DNA of 10,196 bases from Tieghemiomyces parasiticus (Eukaryota > Kickxellomycota > Dimargaritomycetes > Dimargaritales > Dimargaritaceae). The notes under the pieces are model-generated. The model worked only from the letters and a program-made list of their open reading frames with translations. It was not told the DNA's origin and did no database searches. Shown here piece after piece: positions 1-8,552 of this stretch (position 1 is its first letter; each line of letters opens with the position of its first letter). Where the stretch lies: contig JANBPT010001351.1 of NCBI GenBank assembly GCA_027575765.1, forward strand, positions 1 through 10,196. The letters are read 5' to 3'. The position numbers and the translations under genes were made by a program.

Positions 1-140
1 AAAGCACCAGCGATACACCGGGCGAGGAGGACCGCCGCCCAGTCTCCCGACCCATACGGAACTCTCCGCCCCGCCTCGCCCGCCCCGGGTTCGACGCCGA
101 CGAGTTCATTTCGTTTGCTGAGTTCGATGACCCCCACTAG
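1..140 (+). CDS. C-terminal end of an unidentified protein (partial)
   Basis: The frame beginning at base 3 is open to the TAG at 138-140 and gives 45 residues. It starts Ser-Thr-Ser-Asp-Thr-Pro-Gly-Glu-Glu-Asp, passes through an Arg/Pro-rich stretch, and ends in an acidic and aromatic tail (GFDADEFISFAEFDDPH). Codons are strongly GC-rich at third positions, as in the other genes here, and base composition drops right after the stop. This supports a real 3' end. The tail resembles short acidic/Phe peptide motifs that dock onto partner proteins, but that is only an impression. I do not recognise the family. The gene's start lies outside the window, and an exon boundary inside this piece cannot be excluded. 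Confidence 0.6.
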   Translation, partial: STSDTPGEEDRRPVSRPIRNSPPRLARPGFDADEFISFAEFDDPH

Positions 141-345
141 TTTGATCCGGAGTTCCAGATTACCTATAGATGGGTCGTTGTGAGTTTTTTTGGGGGGAGG
201 GTTCCCACTGGTACCTAAGCCTTACGGCTTCCCGCCTCAGATTGGGGGGGGGTTACTCCACAGGTATATTTTCCATGGTTTTGTTTTTGATCGAATAGTT
301 GGCAACAAGATACTTACCTTTAAGTTTTAGAGTTTTAGTTCTTAT

Positions 346-351
346 AATAAA
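346..351 (+). terminator. Possible poly(A) signal of the leftmost gene
   Basis: A canonical AATAAA lies about 205 bases after the stop at 138-140, in AT-rich sequence. It is the first such hexamer downstream of that gene on the + strand. Fungal 3' ends often do not need this exact hexamer, so this is an inference from position. Confidence 0.35.
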
Positions 352-884
352 CTTGAGAGATATATTTTATCTCCAATGAGTACACCTGGCAGGAAGGAAT
401 ACCATTTATATGAGGATGGCGACTATACACTCTGGTTAATGGATTGAAGATCCAAGCGAATAGCGGATGTCATACACCTAAGACGGGGCCTGCTGAGACC
501 TGCTAAGCGGCCCTCAATTGGCGATCCCTGCTAACCTCACGCGGAGCCAGAGCCGGCTCCCGCCACTGTATCCCGGCTCCTGTGGTTGGGCAACGCAATA
601 ATGATTAGTGTAAAAAAAGTAGGAAATACGGAAGGCGCTATGGTATCGTTATAGAGGGAAATGGGGTTTCCAAATTACCGACCGTTTGTGTGAGTGTTTT
701 TTTTTGAAAGCGGTGACCGCAGCCATAGAGCAGAATCAGTATGGCACAGGTGGTACATTTTTTCATGCGGGCCCACAGCGTTCACCGCCAATTGGAATTA
801 TGACACACAGCGGCAGGCATTGTCTAATAGGCTTGGTCCCACAAGTGGGTTCAGCCATCCTACAGTCGATCCTCCTGACTCCTT

Positions 885-890
885 TATAAA
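885..890 (+). promoter_or_regulatory. TATAAA box of unknown use
   Basis: A perfect TATAAA sits in mixed sequence within the gene-poor region. The nearest + strand ORF starts at 967 and would encode about 91 residues that I do not recognise and that lack the local codon bias. The box could serve an untranslated RNA or be chance. Confidence 0.2.
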
Positions 891-2126
891 GAGAGCCTTA
901 TGCCCCAACCTTTGATTCGATATTCCAACCAGGTCGGTTTTTGGTTCTTGTATAGGTCTGCCTCATGTGTTTTCTGAACCTTGCGGTGCTCCTTGCCTGT
1001 ACATTACTATCGTCGACCTCAGATTCGTACCGGGCGGACCACCTAACAAATGGTTCGTCCATTGGTGCATCGCTCCTTTTTTCCTTCGACCAGTCACATG
1101 TTACTCTGCCACTTCCAGATCCCTGCGTCTAACAAACGTAGCTGGAAGGTTAGTGTCCTGGTTCAACAGGGGGGATACATTTAACTCTTTTAACAACACA
1201 ACCAAAACAACTACCTTGAATACCCATTACACTATGGAGTAGTTAACTGCCACCGTCGCCAGAATCATGGCAGACAGAAGATTGGCGGGACCCAATCCCT
1301 AATTCTACCTGGCACGCCCAAGAGACACTAACTTTCGGCCGCCGTAGGCATCATCCCTGTGGTATATGATGGAGATGCTTGAGAACAGGCTAATGCTGCC
1401 CATGTCAGCTGTAGCGTCCAGGCAATCGCCGTACTCAACGCGTGAGTCCGCGCCAATCGTCATTTCTCTTTGGTACAAAATTATGCTTCGTCACTCCTGT
1501 GAATGATAAATCTTAATAGTTGTGTTCGACCTTGCCCATACGAAATCCTTCCCCCCTGCGCAGTTAAATTGCATTACTTACCCGTACCGAACTCTTTTGT
1601 CTCAGTTATCAATTTACCATTGCGTATAACCTGCAGCTTTCGGATTATCACTTTTGATTCTGAATTGCCATCCGCTGCATAAGCAGGTGGATGGCTCCAT
1701 ATATATATTTAAATATGCCCGGTCATACCCGTCGGACCTTTTAGATTTTTTTTTCGCACAGCTGCTGGGCAATCACTTCTTGCCAACGAAAGTCGCACAA
1801 TGGCCGCCTGGGGAGACTTGGCGCACTATGGCAATAATGGGTACCCTTTTCACCCCTATCTACCGAGGACCTTCGCTAGTCACTTGTTCAGAGCCAATGC
1901 CTAGCGACCTTTGAGCTATTTTAGCACTTCAACTCCATTCTACCGAGTTTCGATGACAATACCTGTAAACCACCATTGCTGCGTCACAAATCCATGACAC
2001 CCAATTTTGCCCGCTCTTCTACATTCCGCTCGCTATCTTCACCCCTTTTTTATGCCGTTCTTGTTAGGTATCCTAGCATTTCGTACCTTCCGCTTTTACA
2101 GGTCTCTACTGTAAGCTCTGTGCCCA

Positions 2127-2243
2127 GCTCACGTTCAGTGAGCAAACGACGTTGAATTAGTTTGCCTGACAATTCGTCCACCCTGGACGCTGCCCGCTCA
2201 CCGCCTATCGAGTACGCCCATCAGTGAGCACTTCAGGCTCACT
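2127..2243 (+). promoter_or_regulatory. IRE1 5' flank: five GTGAGC/GCTCAC copies with hairpins
   Basis: The hexamer GTGAGC or its complement GCTCAC occurs at 2127-2132, 2138-2143, 2196-2201, 2224-2229 and 2237-2242. Copies 1 and 2 form a 6-bp hairpin with a 5-base loop. Copies 4 and 5 form a 7-bp hairpin with a 7-base loop (2223-2243). A 5-bp hairpin (2176-2188) lies between them. The 10-mer TCAGTGAGCA is repeated directly at 2135-2144 and 2221-2230. The cluster ends 31 bases before the IRE1 start codon, so it is probably proximal promoter or 5' leader. Sites for a transcription factor and structure in the leader RNA are both possible readings. Confidence 0.5.
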
Positions 2244-2273
2244 TTCCCTCCAATCTCACACCGAAGTGCGTGC

Positions 2274-5200
2274 ATGTGGCAGACCTGGGCCCTGGTCCTA
2301 GCCATACTGGGCGCCGCCCTCCTAGGTGGACGACTAGATAGCCACCGGTCGTGCGCCTGGTGCGGGCGGGGTCTGTTTTGGCCGGGGTTCCTGGGGGTGT
2401 CTGCCACCGTCGAGCCAGACAATGATGTGCGGCCAACGTCCCCACCGCCTTTCTCTCGACCCACCTTCGCTGTCCCGCGTGGACCGGGTGGCCAGGGAAG
2501 TGGTGGCCTACCAACCCAGGACAGTCTACAATACTACACACGCTTCATGCCTGAGTCGCACTTTTCCGACGTTATCTTGTTCGTCACTGTCGATGGCCGA
2601 CTGTCCGCGCTCAACGCCACCTCTGGTCAGCTACTATGGTCTCACGACGCGTTCGGCGGTCCGGTGATCAAGACGTCTCCCGTAGATCCGGCCCCGGTTG
2701 ATACAGCAGCCCAGGATATCATGACGCCCACTTCCTTCGAGGATAGCTCGGCAGGTTCGCCAACTGACTGGATTGCCCGGGGCGCCGCCCAGGGCCCATC
2801 GGATGACCTCCGCTTGGTAGCACCCTTTGGTGATGGGAAGATCTATCGCCTGCTTGCCAACCACGTCCTGACGGACTCCCGGCTCACCGTCAAGGAGTTG
2901 GTCCGCCGAGCACCGATGCGATCTGGGGGACTACTCTACCTCGGCTCGACGCGAACCAAGTATTTTGTTGTAGATATCACGTCCGGACGGGTCTCGGATA
3001 CCTACGCAGCGGACGATGATGGCGAACACGACGAGCCGAGTGCCCGGAAGGCCACAGCGGCCATCTTAAACCGTAATGATTCACCGTCGTCGTCAGACTC
3101 CGGCCAGTCTACCGCCAGGCCCCCATCCGACCCGCGTAACCTTGTCTACTTGGCGCGTACGGAGTATCGGATTCGCGTTTTTGATACAGCCACCAACACG
3201 CTGCGGTGGGGCATCGTATACAGTGAGTTTACCCCCGACGCCGGCCTCAGCCTGCCCTTTCTCCCGGTCCACGGGCGTAACCGCCGAGTTCAGGTAGCCT
3301 CCACCCACGCCGGAGCCGTTCTGGCCCGAGATCACCCGTCTCACCACGTACGGTGGACCTACCAGTTCGCTAGTCCTGTTACTGCCATCTTTGACCTGTG
3401 GACACTCAACCCACAGAACCCCTGGATCGTCCTGCCCCACACCAACCGCCTGCCTGACCAGAGACCCGAGGCTGGTTCCTCGGACGCGACCGTACCCCGG
3501 GCCTATGTTGGCGTCACGGCTGGTGGAGCCTATGTGTATCCAGGCGCTGATGTACCTCTCCCTGCGACAGTAGGCCCTACCGGGCAGGCCTCCACGGTTC
3601 CCATTGCAGAACCGATTCCAGCCAAATCCGGACGCCCGGCCCCACCAGAAAGTGCCAGTACTGGCGGTGCAACCTATCCTCCACTGTTCGGCCCCCCTGA
3701 GCGCTGTACGAATGGACACACTCGCAGCTCAGTCTGTCTCGTCGGTATCTACCGTATTGTGGATCCCTCGTCGGCCCCGGCTCCGCCCGGCACGGCTCAG
3801 ATCGGTAGTGGGGACAACACAACCAATCGCTCCCCTACCCCATCAGCGCCGCGCCGAACGCCGCCCTACTTTGCACGACGACCCCCGCCAGCCTATTTTC
3901 GTCGCGACTTGCTCCCGCCCGGCCTGCAACACAGCCCCCGGGCCATCGAATTTCCACCGCCTACGGGCGCTACCCACGAGTATCCACATCTCCTCCACGT
4001 CGTCGCACGCTGCCTTGTGGGTGCCCTCTACGCGTATGCCGTCCACGCTGGGCGGTCCCTGGTGTTGACCTTGGCCCTCGGGCTTCTGGCCATTTACCTT
4101 GTTTGGGACCACCACCGGTGGCCGCTCCATGAGTTCTTCTCGCAGCGGCTCCCACAGTTTGTCCAGACCCCCCGCCAGATCCTATTAGAGTCGGTCTTGC
4201 TACCCCTCGTTCGCAGCTTATTGAACAGCACCGACGGACCTTGGACAGTCCCGACTCCGGCCGCCATCACCGCCGCGGCCTCTCCATTGGTGGAGTCGAA
4301 CCGGGCCGTGTCCCCACCATCCTCGCCCGTATTACCCCGGCCGTCCTCCCCATCATCGTCAGCAGTCGAGCCGCTACCCCTCGCCGATCCTACGGTTGAG
4401 CCCATCTTCCGAGACCGCGCCCCAGACGACCTCTACCCGCGGCGGGTGGGCTCCCTCCTCATCTCCCATCGGGTCCTAGGTCGCGGCAGTCACGGCACTT
4501 GTGTGTACCGAGGCCGGTTCGGTGCCGACGAAGTGGCCATCAAGCAGCTCCTCCGTGCCAATTACGCTATCGCCTCGCGTGAGGTCACCATCCTTGAGGC
4601 TAGCCGAGCCCATCCCAACCTCATCCAGTACCGCCACTGCACCCACGACGCCCAGTTTTACTATATCGCCCTGGACCTCTGTCAGGCCTCCTTGTACGAC
4701 CTGGCGACTGCATCACGGCTATCTCCACTCGGCCGGTTGTTCGACCGGCTGGACCGCCGGCGAGCCCTGCGCGGGGTTGTGGAGGGCCTCGATTTTTTGC
4801 ACCGCCGACGTATCGTCCACCGCGACATCAAGCCCCAGAACGTCCTACTGCACATTCCCGCTGGCCAACTAGCAGCGTTCGCGACAGACGAGCCCACCGA
4901 CGCGGACATCGAATCCAACGCCTCGGCCGCCCGCCTCTTGATCTCTGACTTTGGGCTGTGTAAGCGACTGGATGCTGGCCAGATGTCGTTCGAGAGTACC
5001 GCTACCGCACGCGCTGGTGGGACCGTTGGCTGGCGCGCCCCGGAGTGCATTCGCGACCCCGGTCGCCTAAACGCGCTGGCCCTGCCCGACGGCACTGGCG
5101 CGGCGGACCCGGTAGCCGCTCTGACCGAAACCTCCAGCGGAGGAGTTGGTAGCGCGGATTATGAGGTGACAGGTGGCAGCGGTACGGGGAGCGCGTATAA

Positions 5201-6050
5201 CTTGATCGGTCTGTCGCTCGGGGTCTCCCACCCGTCTTCCATCGACGGCGCGGAGACTGTGCAGGGCCCAAGCTCGTCAGACCAGTCGCCCTCTCCCTTG
5301 GTTTCGAATCGCCCGCGCCTCTCCCGGGCCCTCGACGTCTTTTCTCTGGGGTGCGTCTTCTACTTCACACTGACGTGGGGTGCACATCCATTTGGCGAGG
5401 ACTACGCACGCGACCTACACATTCTCCACGACCGCCCCCGGCTTGACCCCGTGCAACTCCTGCGCCGTGGTGGGGGGACCGTCGACGAAGGGGACGCTGA
5501 AGAGGCACTGGACCTCATCGGCGCCATGTTGCACCACGATCCCAAGGCCCGGCCCACCACGCCGGCCATCCTCCGGCATCCGTACTTTTGGGACACTGAG
5601 CGGCGCTTAGAGTTTCTGTACAAGGTATCAGATTGCCTACGGATCAAGGCCAAGGACCCCGCATCTCCACTCGCCCGGGATTTGGAGTCCGACGCGCGGC
5701 GGGTGTTGCTTCCAGACAGTCTTGACGCCGGTACTGCCAACGTTTCGGTGGCCGCCGACGTCCCGCTGGACTGGTTTGCCAGACTGGATCCGGCTATCCA
5801 GCGGTCCATCAAGGAGAAGCGCGGGTTTGACACCACCCGCCTACAAACCTTGCTCACAGCCATCCGCAACAAGGGTGTCCACTATAGTGAGGCCACTTCC
5901 CATGTCAAACGGCTCTACGGGTCCTACCCGGACGGCTATTACCGCTACTACGCCCGCCACTTCCCCCGGTTCTTTTTGTATGTATACTATTTTACGGCTC
6001 GGCACGCCGAGCTGTACGAGGATGAAGTGCTACGCCAGTACTTTATCTAG
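2274..6050 (+). CDS. IRE1: IRE1, ER stress sensor kinase/endoribonuclease
   Basis: Type I ER membrane protein of the unfolded protein response. The luminal part senses misfolded protein, the kinase trans-autophosphorylates, and the C-terminal KEN domain cuts RNA (HAC1/XBP1-type mRNA or ER-bound mRNAs). It has 1258 residues in one exon. Residues 1-19 look like a signal peptide. The luminal domain spans about 95-575, with beta-propeller-like strands (VTVDGRLSALNATSGQLLW) and sequons at 114, 268, 515 and 518. The membrane segment is about 594-611, followed by a Ser/Pro-rich linker to about 722. Kinase: G-loop GRGSHG, Lys757, Glu770, HRD at 849-851, Asn856, DFG at 892-894, APE at 922-924, then an insert of about 90 residues, then DVFSLGCVFY. 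All catalytic kinase residues are present. KEN domain: about 1104-1258, with Arg1198, Asn1199 and His1203 conserved, but Phe1185 where the catalytic Tyr is expected. The start is the only in-frame ATG after the stop at 2139-2141; its Kozak context (T at -3) is weak. Confidence 0.96.
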   Translation: MWQTWALVLAILGAALLGGRLDSHRSCAWCGRGLFWPGFLGVSATVEPDNDVRPTSPPPFSRPTFAVPRGPGGQGSGGLPTQDSLQYYTRFMPESHFSDVILFVTVDGRLSALNATSGQLLWSHDAFGGPVIKTSPVDPAPVDTAAQDIMTPTSFEDSSAGSPTDWIARGAAQGPSDDLRLVAPFGDGKIYRLLANHVLTDSRLTVKELVRRAPMRSGGLLYLGSTRTKYFVVDITSGRVSDTYAADDDGEHDEPSARKATAAILNRNDSPSSSDSGQSTARPPSDPRNLVYLARTEYRIRVFDTATNTLRWGIVYSEFTPDAGLSLPFLPVHGRNRRVQVASTHAGAVLARDHPSHHVRWTYQFASPVTAIFDLWTLNPQNPWIVLPHTNRLPDQRPEAGSSDATVPRAYVGVTAGGAYVYPGADVPLPATVGPTGQASTVPIAEPIPAKSGRPAPPESASTGGATYPPLFGPPERCTNGHTRSSVCLVGIYRIVDPSSAPAPPGTAQIGSGDNTTNRSPTPSAPRRTPPYFARRPPPAYFRRDLLPPGLQHSPRAIEFPPPTGATHEYPHLLHVVARCLVGALYAYAVHAGRSLVLTLALGLLAIYLVWDHHRWPLHEFFSQRLPQFVQTPRQILLESVLLPLVRSLLNSTDGPWTVPTPAAITAAASPLVESNRAVSPPSSPVLPRPSSPSSSAVEPLPLADPTVEPIFRDRAPDDLYPRRVGSLLISHRVLGRGSHGTCVYRGRFGADEVAIKQLLRANYAIASREVTILEASRAHPNLIQYRHCTHDAQFYYIALDLCQASLYDLATASRLSPLGRLFDRLDRRRALRGVVEGLDFLHRRRIVHRDIKPQNVLLHIPAGQLAAFATDEPTDADIESNASAARLLISDFGLCKRLDAGQMSFESTATARAGGTVGWRAPECIRDPGRLNALALPDGTGAADPVAALTETSSGGVGSADYEVTGGSGTGSAYNLIGLSLGVSHPSSIDGAETVQGPSSSDQSPSPLVSNRPRLSRALDVFSLGCVFYFTLTWGAHPFGEDYARDLHILHDRPRLDPVQLLRRGGGTVDEGDAEEALDLIGAMLHHDPKARPTTPAILRHPYFWDTERRLEFLYKVSDCLRIKAKDPASPLARDLESDARRVLLPDSLDAGTANVSVAADVPLDWFARLDPAIQRSIKEKRGFDTTRLQTLLTAIRNKGVHYSEATSHVKRLYGSYPDGYYRYYARHFPRFFLYVYYFTARHAELYEDEVLRQYFI

Positions 6051-6446
6051 CATGACTTTCCGTCTGTGTGGGGGGTCGTAGTGGGCAAGCGGGCGTACAC
6101 TATTTACCGTCACCATGCTCTGTGCTTGCATGGCATAACCCAGCTTCCCGCTTCTGTATCTAACTTGTCTCCTGTCAATAAACTTCGCTGCCAACCCCTT
6201 GCATGTATTTGGCGAACCTCACCTGATTCCGTTGTAAATGCTATAGTAAATAGGAGAGATGATTTGGCGATAAAGAAGTGGTCGGCCGAAACGACCATGG
6301 CTCGGTTAGAGGGGGGAAGAGGCCCATTCTAAATGAGCAAGCAAAACCAGGTACCCAATTGCACCCGGCTGTAACAAGGACGGGCGGGGGAAGCGGCGTT
6401 AAAGACGGGCGGTCCATGGGCCAAGTCAGAAGATGAGACGCCAGAG
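6051..6446. other. Intergenic region between convergent genes
   Basis: This 396-base stretch separates the tail-to-tail IRE1 and GlyRS genes and must hold both 3' UTRs. It has one clear AATAAA on the + strand. I see no canonical hexamer on the - strand. A direct repeat of GACGGGCGG occurs at 6379-6387 and 6404-6412 in the GlyRS 3' flank. I see no gene. Confidence 0.6.
6177..6182 (+). terminator. Probable poly(A) signal of IRE1
   Basis: A canonical AATAAA lies 127 bases after the IRE1 stop, at a normal 3'-UTR distance and on the coding strand of IRE1. Confidence 0.55.
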
Positions 6447-8552
6447 CTACTGAGGTACTTCCTGGGCGGTGAACAGGGGGTACTTGGCCACGACATCCTT
6501 CCACGTCGTCTCCTCAGCGATAAGCTCCTTGAGGATCACCAGCACCTGGTCGACGGGCTGACGGATCTGCTGGGTGGAATCACGCTCACGCAGGGTGACG
6601 GTCTGGTCCTTGACGGTCTGGAAATCGACGGTGAGGGCAAAACTGGTACCCAGCTCGTCATTACGGGCGTAGCGCTTACCGATCGACGCTGACGAGTCGT
6701 CGACCTTCGCGGCGATGCCCAGTCGGCGGAGCTGGCGGGCGAGGTACTGGACAGTGGGGTTGAACACCTCGGCGTTGGAGAGCGGGAGGACCAGGCACTT
6801 GAAGGGCGCGACGCAGGTCGGAAAGGAGAGTACGCCACGCTGGGCATCGTCACCCTCGCGTAGGTAGTAGCTGTGCTCAATGAGCGAATAAAGGATCCGG
6901 CCGATACCGAAGGAGGGTTCGATCACGTTAGGGGTGAACTCGCGGACGTTGTGCTTGACCTGTACCCGTTCGATGGTCAGCAAAGACGCGTCCAGTTGGT
7001 ACGTGTTGCCGTCGCCAGCCACAACCGGGACTTCAGCACCAGTGGCGAGCTGAGTCTGGAGCGCGAGCAGCTGGGACTCGTCGAGGCTGTTAAGGTGGTC
7101 CTCGACAACGCGGGCGGCCTTCTTGAAACGCGGGCCAAACACCTTCTTGTTGAGGGTGAGCTGGACGACGTCCTCAATGATGGGTTCTGGGAGGGGCTGC
7201 TGGACGGTGAGGCGCTCCTTGGTCTTGGCGGCATGGACGCTCAGGTCATAGGCAGATCGGTCGGCGCACCCGACGCACTCGATCCAGCCGTAGCTGCTCT
7301 GGATCTCGGCGTCCCAGCAGTCGCACGCGTAGTGGGCCATCTCGTTGGACATGTGCTGACGGAACCGGAGACGGTCGGGGTTGATACCGATCCGGATCAG
7401 GAACTTGTAAATGCGGACCAAAAAGTAACCCAGGGTTTCGTTGTCAACCAGCTTGCTCTGGACGGCCTCGCCAATCGTTACCTCGGTGATGTCGCTGCCG
7501 CCTGCCAGCTGGGTGGCAGCCGGGAGGAGACGCAGCTTCACATCAGCAACCTCGGCGAACCGAGGGTGGTCCTTGAGTAGAGGGTCGACGAAGTGTTCAA
7601 TCTCAGCCATGGTGAACTCACGGACACGCAGTAGGCCCGCGCGCGGGGAAATTTCGTTACGGAAGGACTTGCCAATGGTGGCCGAGGCGAACGGGACGCG
7701 GTCGTTATTGAACTCCAGCAGACGCTTGAAATTCAAGAACTGGCCCTGGGCCGTCTCGGGGCGTAGGTAGCCCTTCAATTGGCCAGTGGGGCCGATGCTG
7801 CTCTCAAACATGAGGTTGAACTCGACAGGCGGGGTGACCGGGTTACCGGTGTCGAGGGCGCGGATGTCCAGGCGGGTGATGAGGTCACCCAAGCCCGGGC
7901 CATCGTAGTTGTCCAGCTGAGCCAGGATAGTCTGGTACTCGTTGGCCACCTCGTCGCTGAGCTGGACAGCCACTACGGTTCCCTTCTTGACCTTCTTACC
8001 GGCGGGCTTAGCCGGTGCGTCCTTCTTGTCACCCCCGGTGACGCCCAGCTTGCCCATCTTGGCCAGCAGGTGGCCCTCGAGCCGGGCCTCGAGCACACCC
8101 TTCACAAGGTGGTCCGCACGGTAGATATCACCCGTCTTGGTGTCCTTGACCATGAAGTCGCTGAACTTGTCGACGTGACCCGAGGTCTTGAGAACCTCGG
8201 CGGGGGTCAGGATGGAGCAGTCGAGTTCTAGCATATCCTCCTCCAGGACGAAGTGATTACGCCACACCGTGAGGAGGTTGGTCTGCAAGGCGCAGCCGGT
8301 TGGCCCATAGTCGTAGAGGCCGGCCACACCGCCGTAGATGCTGAAAGAGGGCGCATAGAAGAAACGTTTAGAGAGGAGTGCCTCGAGCTCGGTGCGGTCA
8401 AAATTCGGAGCAGCCATGGCGGAAGGCGGATCTCGGGTACGTAAGCGAGGTAAGCGCGTGGAGATTGACCGTACAGTGGACGGATATGTAGGTAAGGGTG
8501 GGGTTATGGCAGGCGGTAAGGTCCGAGCGATGAGTGAGAGAAGCCGGGTCAT
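6447..8552 (-). CDS. GRS1: Glycyl-tRNA synthetase, dual-start (mitochondrial and cytosolic)
   Basis: Class II synthetase that charges tRNA-Gly with glycine using ATP, normally as a homodimer. From the 8552 start it has 701 residues; from the internal ATG at 8417 it has 656 (MAAPNFDRTE...), close to the usual fungal cytosolic length. In 656 numbering: N-terminal catalytic start LSKRFFYAPSFSIYGGVAGLYDYGP at 15-39, Lys-rich eukaryotic insert about 130-147, ETAQG at 221-225, motif 2 (FRNEISPRAGLLRVREF) at 252-268, Cys-rich signature about 365-392, motif 3 (PSFGIGR) at 501-507, and anticodon-binding domain about 534-635. There is no WHEP domain, as in other fungi. The 45-residue extension has seven Arg, one Asp and many Ser/Thr/Leu, which is typical of a mitochondrial presequence. 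Yeast GRS1 and human GARS1 also make both forms from one gene. The frame stays open to 8987, but that upstream part looks like 5' leader. Confidence 0.95.
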   Translation of the reverse strand: MTRLLSLIARTLPPAITPPLPTYPSTVRSISTRLPRLRTRDPPSAMAAPNFDRTELEALLSKRFFYAPSFSIYGGVAGLYDYGPTGCALQTNLLTVWRNHFVLEEDMLELDCSILTPAEVLKTSGHVDKFSDFMVKDTKTGDIYRADHLVKGVLEARLEGHLLAKMGKLGVTGGDKKDAPAKPAGKKVKKGTVVAVQLSDEVANEYQTILAQLDNYDGPGLGDLITRLDIRALDTGNPVTPPVEFNLMFESSIGPTGQLKGYLRPETAQGQFLNFKRLLEFNNDRVPFASATIGKSFRNEISPRAGLLRVREFTMAEIEHFVDPLLKDHPRFAEVADVKLRLLPAATQLAGGSDITEVTIGEAVQSKLVDNETLGYFLVRIYKFLIRIGINPDRLRFRQHMSNEMAHYACDCWDAEIQSSYGWIECVGCADRSAYDLSVHAAKTKERLTVQQPLPEPIIEDVVQLTLNKKVFGPRFKKAARVVEDHLNSLDESQLLALQTQLATGAEVPVVAGDGNTYQLDASLLTIERVQVKHNVREFTPNVIEPSFGIGRILYSLIEHSYYLREGDDAQRGVLSFPTCVAPFKCLVLPLSNAEVFNPTVQYLARQLRRLGIAAKVDDSSASIGKRYARNDELGTSFALTVDFQTVKDQTVTLRERDSTQQIRQPVDQVLVILKELIAEETTWKDVVAKYPLFTAQEVPQ
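8415..8417 (-). promoter_or_regulatory. Internal start codon for cytosolic GlyRS
   Basis: The sequence around this ATG reads CCGCCATGGC, a strong Kozak match with G at -3 and G at +4. The upstream in-frame ATG at 8552 has a weaker context (GTCATGA). Leaky scanning past the first start would give the untargeted cytosolic enzyme beginning MAAPNF, which is where family homology starts. Confidence 0.7.

Larger units (their letters stand above)
141..2273. other. Long intergenic region without a convincing gene
   Basis: About 2.1 kb lies between the left gene and IRE1. No reading frame here has the GC-rich codon bias of the neighbours, and the longest ones (up to about 90 codons) look like chance. 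Visible landmarks are G tracts at 192-197 and 244-252, a 5-bp hairpin at 217-230, an inverted repeat at 543-560 (GGAGCC/GGCTCC), three CCTGCTRA copies between 488 and 535, a TATAAA at 885-890, and an AT-rich block with a 12-bp palindrome at 1705-1716. I found no tRNA box pair, 5S sequence or long terminal repeat by eye. An unrecognised non-coding RNA or an intron-rich short gene remains possible. Confidence 0.6.

Noticed and set aside
378..435. Patches resembling U1 snRNA (ACCTGGCAGG, ATACCAT with a 10-base loop closed by ATGG, then CACTCTGG).
   Set aside because: The essential 5' end that pairs with splice donors is not intact, the loop I sequence is only half matched, and the second patch is about 18 bases too close. 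It is likely chance, or at most a decayed copy.
967..1242. A 91-codon + strand ORF downstream of a TATAAA.
   Set aside because: It has no recognisable domain and its codon use is unlike the real genes. An ORF of this length is expected by chance.
1631..1636. CTGCAG as an Ire1 cleavage site in a hairpin loop.
   Set aside because: The surrounding stem is weak and bulged and the loop is not the required 7-base CNGCAGN form. No second site and no bZIP coding region is nearby.
3093..3719. A 208-codon - strand ORF opposite IRE1.
   Set aside because: It is a shadow of the GC-rich luminal domain coding sequence and has no recognisable domain.
2274..6050. Reading the IRE1 kinase insert as a hidden intron.
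   Set aside because: The segment is in frame, keeps GC-rich coding bias, and lacks a clear donor/branch/acceptor set.
6873..7580. A 235-codon + strand ORF opposite the GlyRS gene, and a second of 150 codons at 7779-8231.
   Set aside because: They are antisense shadows of a high-GC synthetase reading frame, with no family resemblance.
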